This document shows positions 24,714 through 36,639 of a stretch of 64,000 bases of DNA, in pieces (the stretch's first letter is position 1; the number at the start of each line of letters is the position of its first letter). The stretch covers positions 104,302,393 to 104,366,392 of the forward strand of contig JBOZIK010000001.1 of NCBI GenBank assembly GCA_051453625.1, in the 5' to 3' direction. The position numbers and the translations under genes were made by a program. Under the pieces are notes generated by a model. That model searched no databases and had not been told where the DNA came from. It saw only the letters and a program-made list of their open reading frames with translations. Source of the DNA: Welwitschia mirabilis. Taxonomy: Eukaryota; Gnetophyta; Gnetopsida; Welwitschiales.

Positions 24714-25570
24714 AATTTATTGGTTATTTGTTCTTTATGTTGCTGAGATTTTTCAATCTGTGTGTTACTTTATCAAATTTTTATGATGTGATATATGATC
24801 CTAACAAATTTAATGAAAATTTCAAGGTTTTCTCAGTTAAACTTGCATTCAAGATAAGGTCATCTATGTTATAAGATCATGAATTCACATGTTTATTATA
24901 TGCATTGGTCACTCATTTTTTATAAGTTTTTATATGTTGCAGTGCTTTTATCGTTTGTTCATCTAGAGTTTTTAACTGAGCGAGTTGTACTTTCCTTTTA
25001 ACTTTACGTAATTTAAGATATTTGATCAACATTTTTAAGGTGAGAATTTTAATTTGAGTTCATAAGATAACTTTAGTATCATAAACTAGTTGAAATTTGG
25101 TTATTCTAATAGCAATTTTTACTATAGTATGGTATGCTCATAATGTAAAAGGTAATTTTTAATACACGATTTTGAATTTCTTTGTAGTAATTTCTTAAGA
25201 TAGTTAATGATTACTTTATTCATAGCCTTGGCTTAAATATTCGACTAAGAATAATGTGTAGTATAAGATGAATGTTTTATCTTGAATTTGCTTAAGAAAT
25301 TTTTTAATTTGACAAATTTAAATTATGGACCATTATTTCTAATAATGAAGGAGTGTTAATTTTTTCAATGATGTGATTTAGGATGAACTTTTTAATTTTC
25401 TTCATGGTTGTTTTATGTAGAGGTACTACTTCTATCCATTTTGAAAAGTATTCAGTTTTAATGAGAATGTATGCATGTTGTTCAGATGAAGTTGTCATAA
25501 TTAAACTAATTAAATCTATACCCCATTTTTTAAATGCCCATATAGAATCAAATGAAAAATTTTAGTTGGT
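24714..25570 (-). pseudogene. Tat-like gypsy integrase, core and C-terminal part
   Basis: The open 64-codon stretch at 25304-25498 reads ILIKTEYFSKWIEVVPLHKT and NHIIEKINTPSLL, the DYFTKW-EA-PL...I..FGIP segment of gypsy integrase (first core Asp read as Glu). Further left on the minus strand: FQLVYDTKVIL, LKTLDEQTIKALQH, AYNKHVNS, YNIDDLIL, LLGSYITS, FDKVTHRL and PIN. This is the conserved tail of Tat/Ogre integrase (YGTEAVLP...A..YNKRV..R.F..GD.VL...GPY). The reading is cut at PIN by the long-LTR insertion. Stops and frameshifts are many. Confidence 0.85.
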
Positions 25571-25889
25571 GATTAATGTATTTTAGTTAAAAAGATATGA
25601 TAAGTATGCAAATTTTTACCATTTTAAATAGTCATTGTTCATCATTTTCTAGAAGTAACCTAATCTTATGAGATGGATTAGTAGCAATTTTTTCGCCTAA
25701 TGGAAACCACATAAAATAGCATACATTTATTTTAATATATAGGTAGATTTGCTTGATTTTAGATATCTTAGTTAGATATTGTCCTTTGATTTCTTATATA
25801 GTTGATTTTGGATCATACTAAAGCATATACCTTGATTTCAAAAGTCTTATCTTTGCATAGGTGCAAAATTTTCAAGTATCTTTTGATTA

Positions 25890-26490
25890 GTGAGATAATT
25901 ACCAAAGTGTCATATCATTCATCATTTAACTTAATATTTTTTACCAATTGATTCACCTCATCTTGTGCTAATTCTAAATGTGATACTATTGGATATTCAT
26001 CGAGGAAGTTTCTCTTTAGATTGGTACATATGACATAATTTTTGAATGATGGATCTTTAAAACAAGTCTGAGCAAGATTAGAAAGGTAATCATCAAATTG
26101 ATTTTTATTTCTGGGAATAGCTAGGATTTCATAATGATTAAAGGTATAAAGAAACTTTTTCACTCTCTTAAGATAGAAACCTCAAATTATTAAGTTTGCT
26201 TCGTACTTACCCAATACTAGATTAACTACTAACTATAAATCACCAAAAATTTGTAACCTCTTAAAACTAGCTTGAATTGATAGGATAATTCCTCTTGATA
26301 AGGCTTTATACTTAGCTATGTTATTTTTGTAAGAAAAATTCAACTTGAAAGAAAATTATAAACTCATTTTATTACTAAAGAAAAGACCATCCTATAACAT
26401 TATTTATATTTGATGCATCATTGAAAAACATTAATACATCCTAGTCCTTTTGGATATTAATGATGTAAATTTCCTCACTTGAAAATTGTT
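25890..26490 (-). pseudogene. gypsy RNase H, broken
   Basis: On the minus strand: FQVEFFLQ, then QIFGDL.LVVNLVLGKYEA (gypsy GDSQLV..QV.G.Y..), then an open 82-codon stretch beginning FLYTFNHYEILAIPRNKNQFDDYLSNLA, matching F..F.I.HVPR..N..AD.LA..A. The Asp of GDS is present but the next residue is changed. It lies between RT (27-28 kb) and integrase (<25.57 kb) as in gypsy pol. Confidence 0.8.
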
Positions 26491-26999
26491 TATATTTACT
26501 TGAAGTTTTACCTTCAACTTCTAAAGGTAGATTTAATAGTTGTTCAACTATACATTTACCTTTAACTAACTTTTAAGAATGAAATTCTAGGTTGAATTTA
26601 GTGAGAATTGAAGCCCACTTTGTTAAATGTGTACTAAAAAAAAAAAATCAAAGAGATGTTTGAGTGAATTATAATTGTTAATCATAATTATTTTGTTTAT
26701 CATCATATAATAAATAAAACTTTTATGAAGTAAAAACTAACTCAAACATGTTTTTTCACATTAGTAGAACTTTTCTTATTTTAGTGTAATGTCCCACTGA
26801 TGTAGTAAATCAGAAGGTCTTGATGTAGTTCATCATGTTGAAAGATAATTACACTGATTGATGATGGTGTATATCCCAAGTAAAGATAAAATTATTAATC
26901 AGACTTGGATGGACTTAAAATAGGTAGATGTTAAATATTTCTTAATTCTATCAAACTTTTTTTGGCAATATTCATTCCATTAGAACTTATTATCTTTCT
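26491..26999 (-). pseudogene. RT to RNase H connection region
   Basis: This holds the decayed linker between RT and RNase H. Recognisable minus-strand pieces are few (around 26950, text equivalent to KCVFGV-type segments, is lost). Included because position in pol requires it. Confidence 0.4.
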
Positions 27000-27960
27000 T
27001 GAGTAGATGCATAAATGCTTTACATCAATATGTTAAGGTTGAAATGAACTAATGTATTACTTGTAGTCTACCTTAGAGACTACATAACTCTTTCAAATTT
27101 CATGGTAATGACATATTAGTGATTGCTTTGATCTTTTATGGATCAATTTCTATACCTCATTTTAATATTATCAAACCTAAGAGCTTATCAAAAGGTACAT
27201 CAAAAACACATTTCTTTGGTTGAGCCATAAATGGTATCGTCTTACTTATTTAAAAACTTATTTCAAATCATTTAGGTGATCAGCTACTACTTTTGATTTC
27301 ACTACAATGCCATCAACATAATATTCTACATTGTGATGTATCATGTTATGGAATATGTGTGTCATTTCTTTCTAGTATATTGAACCAGCATTTTTTAACT
27401 CCAAAGAAATCATAACATAATAGTATGAATCCTAAGTTGTTATAAATGTCATCTTATGTTTATCTTTAAGGTTAATAAATACTTAATTATAATCTAAATA
27501 GCTATCCATGAATGATAAAAGATCATAACTAGTTGTGTTATCCACTAGGATATTAATATTTAGTAAAGAGTAATTGTCTTTTAGAGTTATCTTATTAAAA
27601 ATCATGATAGTTAATACAACTCCTAATTTGGCCATTTTTATTTAGAACAACTACCATGTTTAACATTATAACCTAAATAGTCATTCATGAATGATAAAAG
27701 ATCATAAATAGTTGTGTTGTTAACTAGGATATTAATATTTAGTAAAGAGTAACCATCTTTTAGAGTTACCTTGTTCAAAATCATAATAGTTAATACAACT
27801 CTTAATTTGGCCATTCTTATTTAGACCAACTACCATGTTTGATAGCTAATCTAAGTAATTTACTAGTCAAATAAAACTAGCATTCAAAATATATTCCAAG
27901 TCTTGTTTAACTACCAACATAAAATAAGAATTACATTTCCTAACCTTTTATTTTATTGTG
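27000..27960 (-). pseudogene. Tat-like gypsy reverse transcriptase, with internal duplication
   Basis: On the minus strand: GQIRSCVDYYDFNKVTLKD, YSLLNINILVDNTTSYD, LLSFMDSYLDYN, KHKMTFITT, DSYYYVMISLELKNAGSIY, KEMTHIFHNMI, VEYYVDGIVVKS. These are the ordered RT motifs (D-R.LN, LP.ID.LVD, F.D..SGYNQI, TF.T..G.F.Y..MPFGLKNA, Y.DDI.V.S). The catalytic YVDD is YVDG (about 27305-27320). The segment from the first D-R.LN motif through SFMDSY occurs twice. Confidence 0.9.
27493..27841. repeat. ~179 bp direct tandem duplication within RT
   Basis: 27493-27662 and 27672-27841 are near-identical (both contain tcatgaatgataaaag, attaatatttagtaaag and ttagaccaactaccatg or close variants). Both encode, on the minus strand, the same RT motif block. 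The copies differ by several transitions, so the duplication predates some of the decay. Confidence 0.9.
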
Positions 27961-28759
27961 GTTAAATTTGGTTTTAGAATAATGTTATGCATGATAATTG
28001 ATTTATTAATGCTTGGCATATCATTATAATGCTAATTAAAAATATCTTTATTGGACAATAACATAGTCTCAAGTTTTAATTTAACTTGATGTGGTTGATG
28101 TTGATTGATTTTAGGTTACTTTTATTAATTGTTAGGATCTAGTAGAAAATCATACATTTTAATATCTCATCACTTTCTTAAAGATGATTTCATTTTTTGA
28201 GATTTCATTATTTTATATGCTTTTATATTTTTTGTTTTTTGTTCTTTATTCGAGTAGATACATGATTTTTTTAAAGATTTCTATAGGTAAATTCTATAAA
28301 GTTAAAATAATATACCTTTTAACAAGTTGAGTGTCAAACTTGACATGCAAGGATGGCTTCAATAGACTCTTCATTATGGGATCCTATGAAGACAAAAGAC
28401 TAAGGTAAGAATCAAGAATTGAGATTCTGAATGAAAAGTGAATGTAAATGAACTACTATGAAAAAAGGTTTAAAAACAAAACTTAAGTTATTCAAAATCC
28501 AACTCTTCATGGTTTTTTCTTTTAAATTTAAAATGGAAGAAAACAATTAGGGGCTAATGGGAAAATTGTTAAAAAGAAATGGAGTCCGTGATGTATTTAA
28601 GAAATATTCATTAGAAATTTGTGAGATCTTCATTTTATAAGGCCCACAGGATCATGTTCATGCAATGATTCATTTTTCTAGAATTTAAGGTGATGATCAA
28701 AAAGGATTGGAATGGTGCTTTAACATTCACCACTGTGTGATTTTTTTCTAGTGGCACTA

Positions 28760-29080
28760 AGAACTGTGATCTAATAAACATTGGCTTCTAGTAGGATAAA
28801 GATATTATTGCCCCTATTTCCATGATCTAAGGATGATCTAGTAGCAATTTGAATGTTGTGGCATTTTTAATAACATGAAATTTTATATCTTTAACTTTTT
28901 AAACCACATCAACTAGTAAGATAACTATTCATCTAGATTTATCTTCATGATTATTGAAGCCTCTAATCATTAAACTATTTTTCAAATTTAATAAATGTTG
29001 AAGTTGATTTTGTTAAGACATGATGATCCAATCACATTTAGTTTAGATCCATAATTGAAAAAGGCCCTAGCAACTTTAGT
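28760..29080 (-). pseudogene. gypsy protease region, decayed
   Basis: On the minus strand: MIRGFNNHEDKSR, VILLVDVV, KDIKFHVIKNATTFKLLLDHP. The tail matches the protease end of Tat/Athila elements (F.VVD....YN.LLGRPW). The DTGSS active site, expected slightly upstream, is not readable. Position between gag and RT supports the call. Confidence 0.65.
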
Positions 29081-29499
29081 AGGTCTAATGTTTATTGAAA
29101 TATGGGGTGGTTTAGTGATTATGATTTTTAAGAAGTAGATGATATTTCCTCAATTTGGAATTGGATCACTTATTAATTCTTATTGATATTTTAAATGCTT
29201 ACCTACTTTAAGATAGGTTCTCATTTTAAGGGTGATTATAGTATTAATCATTCTTCATATAGTATTTCAAATGCTTATTTATGAGGCATGTAATTTTTAA
29301 TTAAGAAATAGATGCAATGATATGCTTCCTCTACTTTAGAGGCATGTGATTATGATTAGACATTAGGTTTAGAAGTTATATGAGTTTAAGCATGTTTCAT
29401 TTGAACTAATGGTTCTAAATTTTATTTGTTTTCTTGAATGATTTATTTTAAAGGCTTTACAAGTCAAATCTTGGATGATAAAAATTACAAAAGAAGTGT

Positions 29500-30950
29500 C
29501 GTCATTTTGAACTACCATATTTTATAGTGATTCTACTGTAGAAGGTCATGAAGGAAATGGTTTTTTGTAAATTTCAAGTTATTCTTTTGTATCAATGATG
29601 ATTATGTCAAATTTGATGTTTCCTTTATTTTCAATGACATCTTGAACTATATGTTTTAGGTTGAAGTAGTTTTCAGTATGATGACCCCTAATTCTATGAT
29701 ACCCATAGTACTTTGACTTATCAAAACTTTTTGGTTTTAGTGTATTAAGATATTTTGTTTTTTTGAAGGCAATTGAATTACACCTTTTTCAATAAGGTTA
29801 AAAGAATTTTTTTCAATGGTATGTTTAACCTCATGAAATTCCTCTTAGATCTTTGAGCTATATTATGGTTTTGAATACTATTCTAATCCTGATTCTAGGT
29901 TATATATGTTTATTATTAGATTCAAAGTTATTGCAGATTCTATGCTTGTTGTGAATTTTGTATTGGTCAAGGAGGTGGTGAGAGAATTATCATATAACTA
30001 GTTGAAATGCAAAGACATATGAAGGGATAAGAGCTTGACATTACATTTGTTGCATCACTATTTTACTCATCAGTTAAGGTGAATAATTTGATGGAGATGG
30101 ATCAGTTGGTTAATAAGGTTGACCAACTATCATAATATTCTTTAAATTGTTTGTATCTTTATTGTTATTATTTTCTTTCCTAAATGATTTATCTTAGGAG
30201 GGACTACCATATTTATTAGCCCCTTTTTCTTTTCTTATGATCTCAATTCTTTTTGCTAGCATGACATCTTATTCAAAAAATTCAAATAATTGGATCCTAA
30301 AACATTTAGAAATATATGAAATACATGACTTGACAAAGATATATGCCATATAAAAATCTATGATGGGGATTTCTAGTTGCAATGTAGTAACCTTTCATTG
30401 TCATGTGTAACCTTATTCTGTTTCATTCAATTATTTTCTCATTATATTCAAGGCATTTAAAGTCATTAATTTTGTGATGATGATGGAGAGATGTTAAATA
30501 GACATTTCCAATAGTTGTTTTAAACTTGCAATCAAATGGACATGTATGTGATGATACCATTTCAGTGCTCATCATTTCAAGGATGGATAGAACAAATAAC
30601 AAGGCATGTTTTATTCAATGTTGTACATGTGATAGTCATGTTTATGGTTTCTAATGCATGATAGGATATTTAACATTTGTGAACTTCTCAAAGTTTGACA
30701 TTTTTCTAGGTGGAATAATTTTTTGAGGGACAAAAGGATGAATTGGTGTATCATCAAAATCTATGTCAAGATAGATCTTTTTATTGTGGAGGCTTTACTT
30801 TATGTTGTTGATCACTTTTCATAGGTTTGTAAAATTTGGTTGAGCTACATTCCTACTCACAATTCATTGCTTTTTTAATGGTTCATCCTAATTAGTTGAG
30901 TACTCAAATAGGCTATTGTCATCATCTTCATTCTTCTTTAAAGTTTGTGA
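29500..30950 (-). pseudogene. Tat-like gypsy gag, decayed
   Basis: Near 29625-29735 the minus strand reads KYYGYHRIRGHHTENYFNLK followed by VQDVIENKGNIK. This is the C-x-FH..-GH-TE-C..LK..IE.LI..G.L pattern found at the gag end of Tat/Ogre elements, with its Cys codons changed to Tyr. The capsid part (30200-30700) is only traceable in pieces such as FYMAYIFVKSCISY and EFFE. The plus-strand frame at 30896-31084 is a shadow. Confidence 0.65.
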
Positions 30951-31353
30951 TATGGGTTTTCGTAAGGTTGTTGGTTTCTTATAAACACTCCATTCATTTA
31001 TGGAATTATCATTTTCATTATCCATCTAAGAGCAAGAATTACCTTTGTTTTCATCATTGTCTATTAATCCTAGTCTTCTTATAACTATTAATCTTACTCT
31101 TCTAGTATAATGTTCTAGGTAGGTCTGCCAATAGCTCCTATAGTCAAGCACTGAATGAAGTTGACTGGTGGTTAGAGTAGAAGGGTCCTTTTAGATGAGT
31201 ACAAGGTACTCATCCTCAGAGATGTAGGTTTTTTTTCCCCTCTTGTTGAAACTAGCATAATAGTTATTTTGTTGTGCAACAAGGTGGTACATAAGATAAA
31301 TGGATAGATCAAGTGTAAAAGGTCAAATGAACAAATAGGAACCTATGTGATGT

Positions 31354-31371
31354 GCCCTCCTTCTAGTGCCA
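31354..31371 (-). other. primer-site-like sequence next to the right LTR
   Basis: On the minus strand this reads TGGCACTAGAAGGAGGGC, directly after the LTR end. It begins TGG as primer sites must, and it resembles the TGGCGC-type sites of gypsy elements with a CpG lost. I cannot name the tRNA. A search of plant tRNA 3' ends would settle it. Confidence 0.45.
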
Positions 31372-31834
31372 AAACTATTATGATATTTTTTATCGTGACA
31401 TCCTATTTATTGTCTTTAGTTATTAAATGGTCTTCAAATTTTGTTTATAGCTCTTCTTCTCATGCTAAAACTGTTGTGATTTTTTTTTGGATTTTTAATG
31501 CTAATTCCCTAGTTTAATGATAAATTATTACTATGTAATATGCAATCTTATGTGCTAAGTTTGGGTAATGCAATTCCCTTCTGCCTAACATGAATAGCTT
31601 TTTTCCCCTAAATTTTGAAATTGCTTAAGAAAGCATAAGTATTTATGTTAACTTTAAAATACAAATATTGACAGTTCTAAAGGTTTAGAAACTACAAACA
31701 ATAATTTATTTTATCTATAAAATTCACTTTTGTCTTGAAACATAAATAATATAAAAAATTTAAAAATAATATTATTATATTAAAAAATTCAACTACAAAA
31801 TAATGAATTAGGAATTCAAAATCCTAGGAAAATA

Positions 31835-31836
<2 letters not shown>

Positions 31837-31870
<34 letters not shown>
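31837..31870. repeat. (AT)n microsatellite
   Basis: About 17 AT units. The left LTR has only ttaataatatataga at the matching place (about 3181), so the array expanded after the LTRs separated. Confidence 0.9.
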
Positions 31871-31873
<3 letters not shown>

Positions 31874-31937
31874 TCAACACTTGCATTTAGTTAATGTTTC
31901 ACAAGATTATTCCAAAAACGGTAAATAAAGTTTAAAA

Positions 31938-32462
31938 NNNNNNNNNNNNNNNNNNNNNNNNNNNNNNNNNNNNNNNNNNNNNNNNNNNNNNNNNNNNNNN
32001 NNNNNNNNNNNNNNNNNNNNNNNNNNNNNNNNNNNNNNNNNNNNNNNNNNNNNNNNNNNNNNNNNNNNNNNNNNNNNNNNNNNNNNNNNNNNNNNNNNNN
32101 NNNNNNNNNNNNNNNNNNNNNNNNNNNNNNNNNNNNNNNNNNNNNNNNNNNNNNNNNNNNNNNNNNNNNNNNNNNNNNNNNNNNNNNNNNNNNNNNNNNN
32201 NNNNNNNNNNNNNNNNNNNNNNNNNNNNNNNNNNNNNNNNNNNNNNNNNNNNNNNNNNNNNNNNNNNNNNNNNNNNNNNNNNNNNNNNNNNNNNNNNNNN
32301 NNNNNNNNNNNNNNNNNNNNNNNNNNNNNNNNNNNNNNNNNNNNNNNNNNNNNNNNNNNNNNNNNNNNNNNNNNNNNNNNNNNNNNNNNNNNNNNNNNNN
32401 NNNNNNNNNNNNNNNNNNNNNNNNNNNNNNNNNNNNNNNNNNNNNNNNNNNNNNNNNNNNNN
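31938..32462. other. assembly gap, 525 N, no counterpart in partner LTR
   Basis: The bases before (aaagtttaaaa) and after (ttaaaaataatattaa) the gap are contiguous in the left LTR near 3260-3280. The gap therefore hides an insertion in this copy or contains no real sequence. Confidence 0.95.
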
Positions 32463-33282
32463 TTAAAAATAATATTAATTTTAGAATTGTACAATTGACT
32501 GAGACAAAATTAGATTCACAGAGCTTTTTATGTCATCCCAATTAAATTTATTTAAATTTATTTACAAAAGCATTTGTGATTTCTAATTATACTGGTTATT
32601 AAATTCCTTTCTAAAAATTTTAATGGATGTAATCAATGAAGTTCATTAAACAGTAGTGCTTTCAAATGGAAGCTAAAAATTCTAGTAAATCTAAGTAATT
32701 GAGGCTGGAATAGGTAGAAAAGAAAATCCATTTTGAGAAATTGAGAAGTCTGAAACTAAAATACTACTTGGAAATATAATTAAAAATTTTAGAAGAAGAA
32801 ATATAAGTATTTTCCTTATTAATTGATAATTCTACATAATTATTTATTGAATAACATAAATAGAGAAAAAAGGTGCTAATGAAAATTTAAAACCTAAAAA
32901 TCATAGGTTCTCAGCTTTTATGATAGTTTATCTATTTGAATCCTCTACCTTTTCAATAAAACTAATTGATCTATGTTAAAATTGTGCAAATTTGGATATA
33001 TCATTGCTACAATCTGAAACTAATGTGGACTTTGCTACACATTATCCCTCAGTCTTCTTCCTTTGGACACTACTTTTTCTCTTTTTCCTTGCTGCATTCA
33101 TGTTTTTCTTTCTCAATGTGTGCTACTCTAATGACCTCTTATTACTATTGTTCCTAATTGTGGCTAGTTTATGTTGTTTTATTAATTATCTCTGATTTTT
33201 TTGGATCTTTTTTAACCCCTTTCTTATAGCCTTATTGTCATTTCTAATGTGCTACTTAGCTAAGAAAATGACATTGTGTTTT

Positions 33283-33757
33283 TATCTGCCTTCCTGACGA
33301 TGCTATCTAATACGAACCCTGTTCGAGCTAGGTGGATTCCAAAATAAAAAGGAAGGATAAGAATGTAAAATTGAACTTCAAATTTCTACTTAAATTCATT
33401 AATAAAATGACTAAATATAAATACATGAAGAATCCCTTAAATTTAGGACCCATGATAACAACTATGCCCGCTAACAAAGGAAATGGATCATTACTTCACA
33501 ACTTAACAAACCATGACTTTAATAACTATACCCACTAACTAAGGAATGGAGCATAACTCCATAACTTAATAAACCATGACTTTAACAGACTTATTTAACT
33601 CAATGGAATAATTCAAATTGCTAACAATAACTTAAAATACTAATTCAAAAATAAACTTCATAATCTTAGGCCCATGTTGGCTTCTTGAAATTTCTTTTAG
33701 GCCTTTCCTCCACTGGGCTTGTGTTCTTAACCTACATAACACTATTCATTCTTACAC
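33283..33757. mobile_element. ~0.47 kb insertion in the right LTR, possible solo LTR
   Basis: The left LTR reads straight from aagaaaatgatgctgt to ccattcctgcatttg (4082-4112). Here the same two edges are separated by about 475 bp starting gtttttatctgcctt and ending cataacactatt. The insert keeps CpGs at its left end (gacgatgc, atacgaac, gttcgagc), unlike the LTR around it, so it is younger. No coding. A solo LTR of a small element is my best guess; no target duplication was clear. Confidence 0.55.
33448..33583. repeat. ~66 bp tandem duplication inside the insertion
   Basis: Two adjacent units each run from ataacaactatgccc / ataactataccc through a 'gctaacaaaggaa' type stretch to aaaccatgactttaa. 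They differ by several transitions. Such duplicated enhancer-like blocks are common in LTR U3 regions, which fits the solo-LTR guess. Confidence 0.85.
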
Positions 33758-36142
33758 TTTTTTGGCTATGTGTACTTCTTTTGCTTCGTCATTGTAATGT
33801 AGACCTTTAATTACCCTCGTAGTTAAGAAGAGAATATGCCAACTAAGAATATATGAAAAGTCATAGAAAATGTCATCATATCTAGAGGAGGAAGAATAGT
33901 GTACTATAAGATTCGAAGGTGGAAAGGTTAGGATTCTATGTAAAGAATTAAAACTACTTTATCAATAAGCTATCTAGCTGATTATGGAGTCCCAGAATTC
34001 CTTGTCTCTAATGCCAGATGGTGATGTGAAGTGGATTGACTAGTGAGGTTTAAATTCAATACAGTAGTTCATTCTCATGTAATGTCTCCTAAATCCAATA
34101 ACTTCAATCATGGCTTTCAGTTTTTAGATATGAATGCTATTTAAAATGGCCTAAATCATGAGTTCTAGAGGAATGAAAGATCCATGCATTTAATATGATT
34201 ATTAGCATCATTATCATCTCACTCATGCTAAATGCACATCTTATATTTCACTTCTATCATTCATACAAATCTTGTATACCAAATTGCAGATGGTCCTTCT
34301 CTATGATTTCTTTACAAAAATGTAGACTTTGTTCAGAAAATGTAGTGTCGTTGAAGATTTAATTGCAAGCAAAAAATGATGGATAATTTCTTCATAATCT
34401 AGATATTATTAAAATTGATTCTTAACCGATAAGCTACGATGCTATTGCAAACATAGGTATATTATTGTGAGTCTACATTAGATTAGTAATTGTAAGTTCT
34501 TTTTTTTAAATATCCATAAAAAGAGAAAAATGAAAAACTAGTGAAGGTTCATCAGTTTAACTTACATGAGACTATAAAAATTTTCTCTTATTGAAGATTG
34601 TTAATACATTGGGAAAAATAAACAAGCAAAGCCTAGGTAAGCACAATTAACTGCTTTGATAATATGGAAAAGTTAATCTAAAAAATCTTTTTATCTCTCA
34701 ACATAGTGAACTTATTTTAAACAATTATGCATTTACATTGTAAGGATAAAAACTGTAGCATGAATGCCTAAATATGTTAATGACAATAAAGAATAAAGAA
34801 ATGTTTGAGCTCAACAAACTTGTTGGCCTTCCATTGAAATATTCTCAAAATGCTAATCCCTAAACATTTCCCTTCTTAAAGTAGGCCAACATAATAAATG
34901 AGGGGTTACAACTGGCTGAGGAGCTACCTTTGAATTCATTATGACATTACCACTCACCCTAAAATCCTTCTTCATCCAACATTTTTCTCTTACTATATAG
35001 CTTATGTTATTTTCAGAATTTGAAGATGAGTAACTCTTGAATGACTTAGATGAGTGACTTGTGTCATGGCATACTATACAGGAAAAACTCATAGCTTAGC
35101 ACATGAAACAAATGTGGCACAGGGATTGCAAAGAAGTGCATAAAACAAGAAAATAGCTGAAATGAATGAAAGTTGCTCTAAACGTATATCATGATATAGA
35201 CTTTTGACATGATCTATAACATTGACATGAACAAATTTACTCCAATTAATTTGGGTTAATTTCATCCAAAAAACCTATTGAATACCCATGTTTATGAAAT
35301 TATCAAAATCTTTAATGATTTAATATGGGCTTATAGCCTTAAATCATGAGTAAGTATCATCTTCTTCCTCTAGAACCACCTACTAATGCCCTAATCTTAG
35401 AGACATCCCCTATTGTAGTAGTTATCATAACATCATAATATCTAACCTCCATGTTATATATTAACATTAGTTTTTTAGTACTAGTACTCAAATGTACCTT
35501 AAAGACCATCTTCTACTATAATGCATAGATCAAACCCACAACTATAGGTTTGGACATTAAATGTAGAACATAAAATCTAGTTATAGCATGGGTCCTCTTC
35601 ACTTGCATCTACTAGAAACAATTGAATGAAATCAGCATAGTTAAAACCACTGCATGAATAGGCCTTTGAAGTTATACATTATCCATGGCCTTCATCTCCA
35701 TTAATAGAATAGCCAAAACTTCTTCCAGTGTGGTAGACCACTCCAACTCATTAACTAGAGCAATAATAAACAATCAAACTCCAACATTAAAGGTCTAGAC
35801 CATAAATGATAGCTTCATGTTGTAATATATGATTTTGTTCATGTCCAAATGGCTAATAAATATCTTAATGTTGAAGATTGCACTTCTAGAGAGTAATTAC
35901 ATTTTGTCAAAAGAGGTTTTAATACTTATGCCACTAGATGGACTTTTTCCTGCTATTTCAAAGTTGGCATTGTATCCAAACAAGGTCACTACCTGTGTCC
36001 ATTAAGGTGGCACTCCTTCGAGCATATCTAGATCAAGCTTCATGATGTAGATGTTATGTTATGAGTAGTGAAAGGCATTAAGTAGATCATGCATTAAATA
36101 AACGCAATTTACAATGATGAAATGCATGGTTAGTCTTTAGAT

Positions 36143-36485
36143 TGTTAAAAATTAGTACATCTTATTAGACTAATCTTTTTATTATTTCTATTAGTTACTT
36201 CCTAATTCTATGTACTAGACTTATTATTTTAGTATTTCTATTAGTTCAGTTCCTAATTATATAAGTAGACTAAGTCAGTTTTAAAGATTTGATTATCTAG
36301 GTTTTTTTTTGTTTGGGTTAGTAATTAGAGTATTTTCAGAAAGTTTATTAGCAAGCTAGATATATATATATAACCTGCACTTAGTGTAATCATTCGTTCA
36401 AGACTAAGGTAATAAAATTTTCATTCCCTAGCTTCTTTTTGTTCTCTCTATTTCTAGTATAATACTTCCTTTGTCTTTTAGATTA
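36143..36485 (+). repeat. 5' LTR of the complete copia
   Basis: Starts TGTTAAAAATTAGTAC and matches 40637-40979 over its length with mainly transitions. It contains a TATA-like run (agatatatatatataacc, ~36358). The primer site follows it. Confidence 0.92.
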
Positions 36486-36498
36486 TGATATCAAGAGT
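36486..36498 (+). other. primer-binding site (Met-tRNA)
   Basis: TGATATCAAGAG is TGGTATCAGAGC with a G-to-A change and one inserted A. It lies directly after the LTR. Confidence 0.75.
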
Positions 36499-36639
36499 TT
36501 CATTGAGGTAGTTTTCATGCATTCTTATTTCTTATTACTTATGAAGTTTTTATTTATCTTTTGGAGGAGATTTAAAGTTGTGAAGAGGAAGGTTTATTAT
36601 ATAATATGAAGTTATAAAATAGGCGAAATAGCTCGAACA

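Noticed and set aside
25383-25565. 60-codon plus frame
   Set aside because: Antisense to the Tat-like integrase core.
31907-32494. 195-codon frame across N
   Set aside because: Artefact of the 525-N run.
36138-36142. Target duplication for the complete copia
   Set aside because: TAGAT on the left does not match the bases after 40980; decay or an uncertain LTR end prevents a call.
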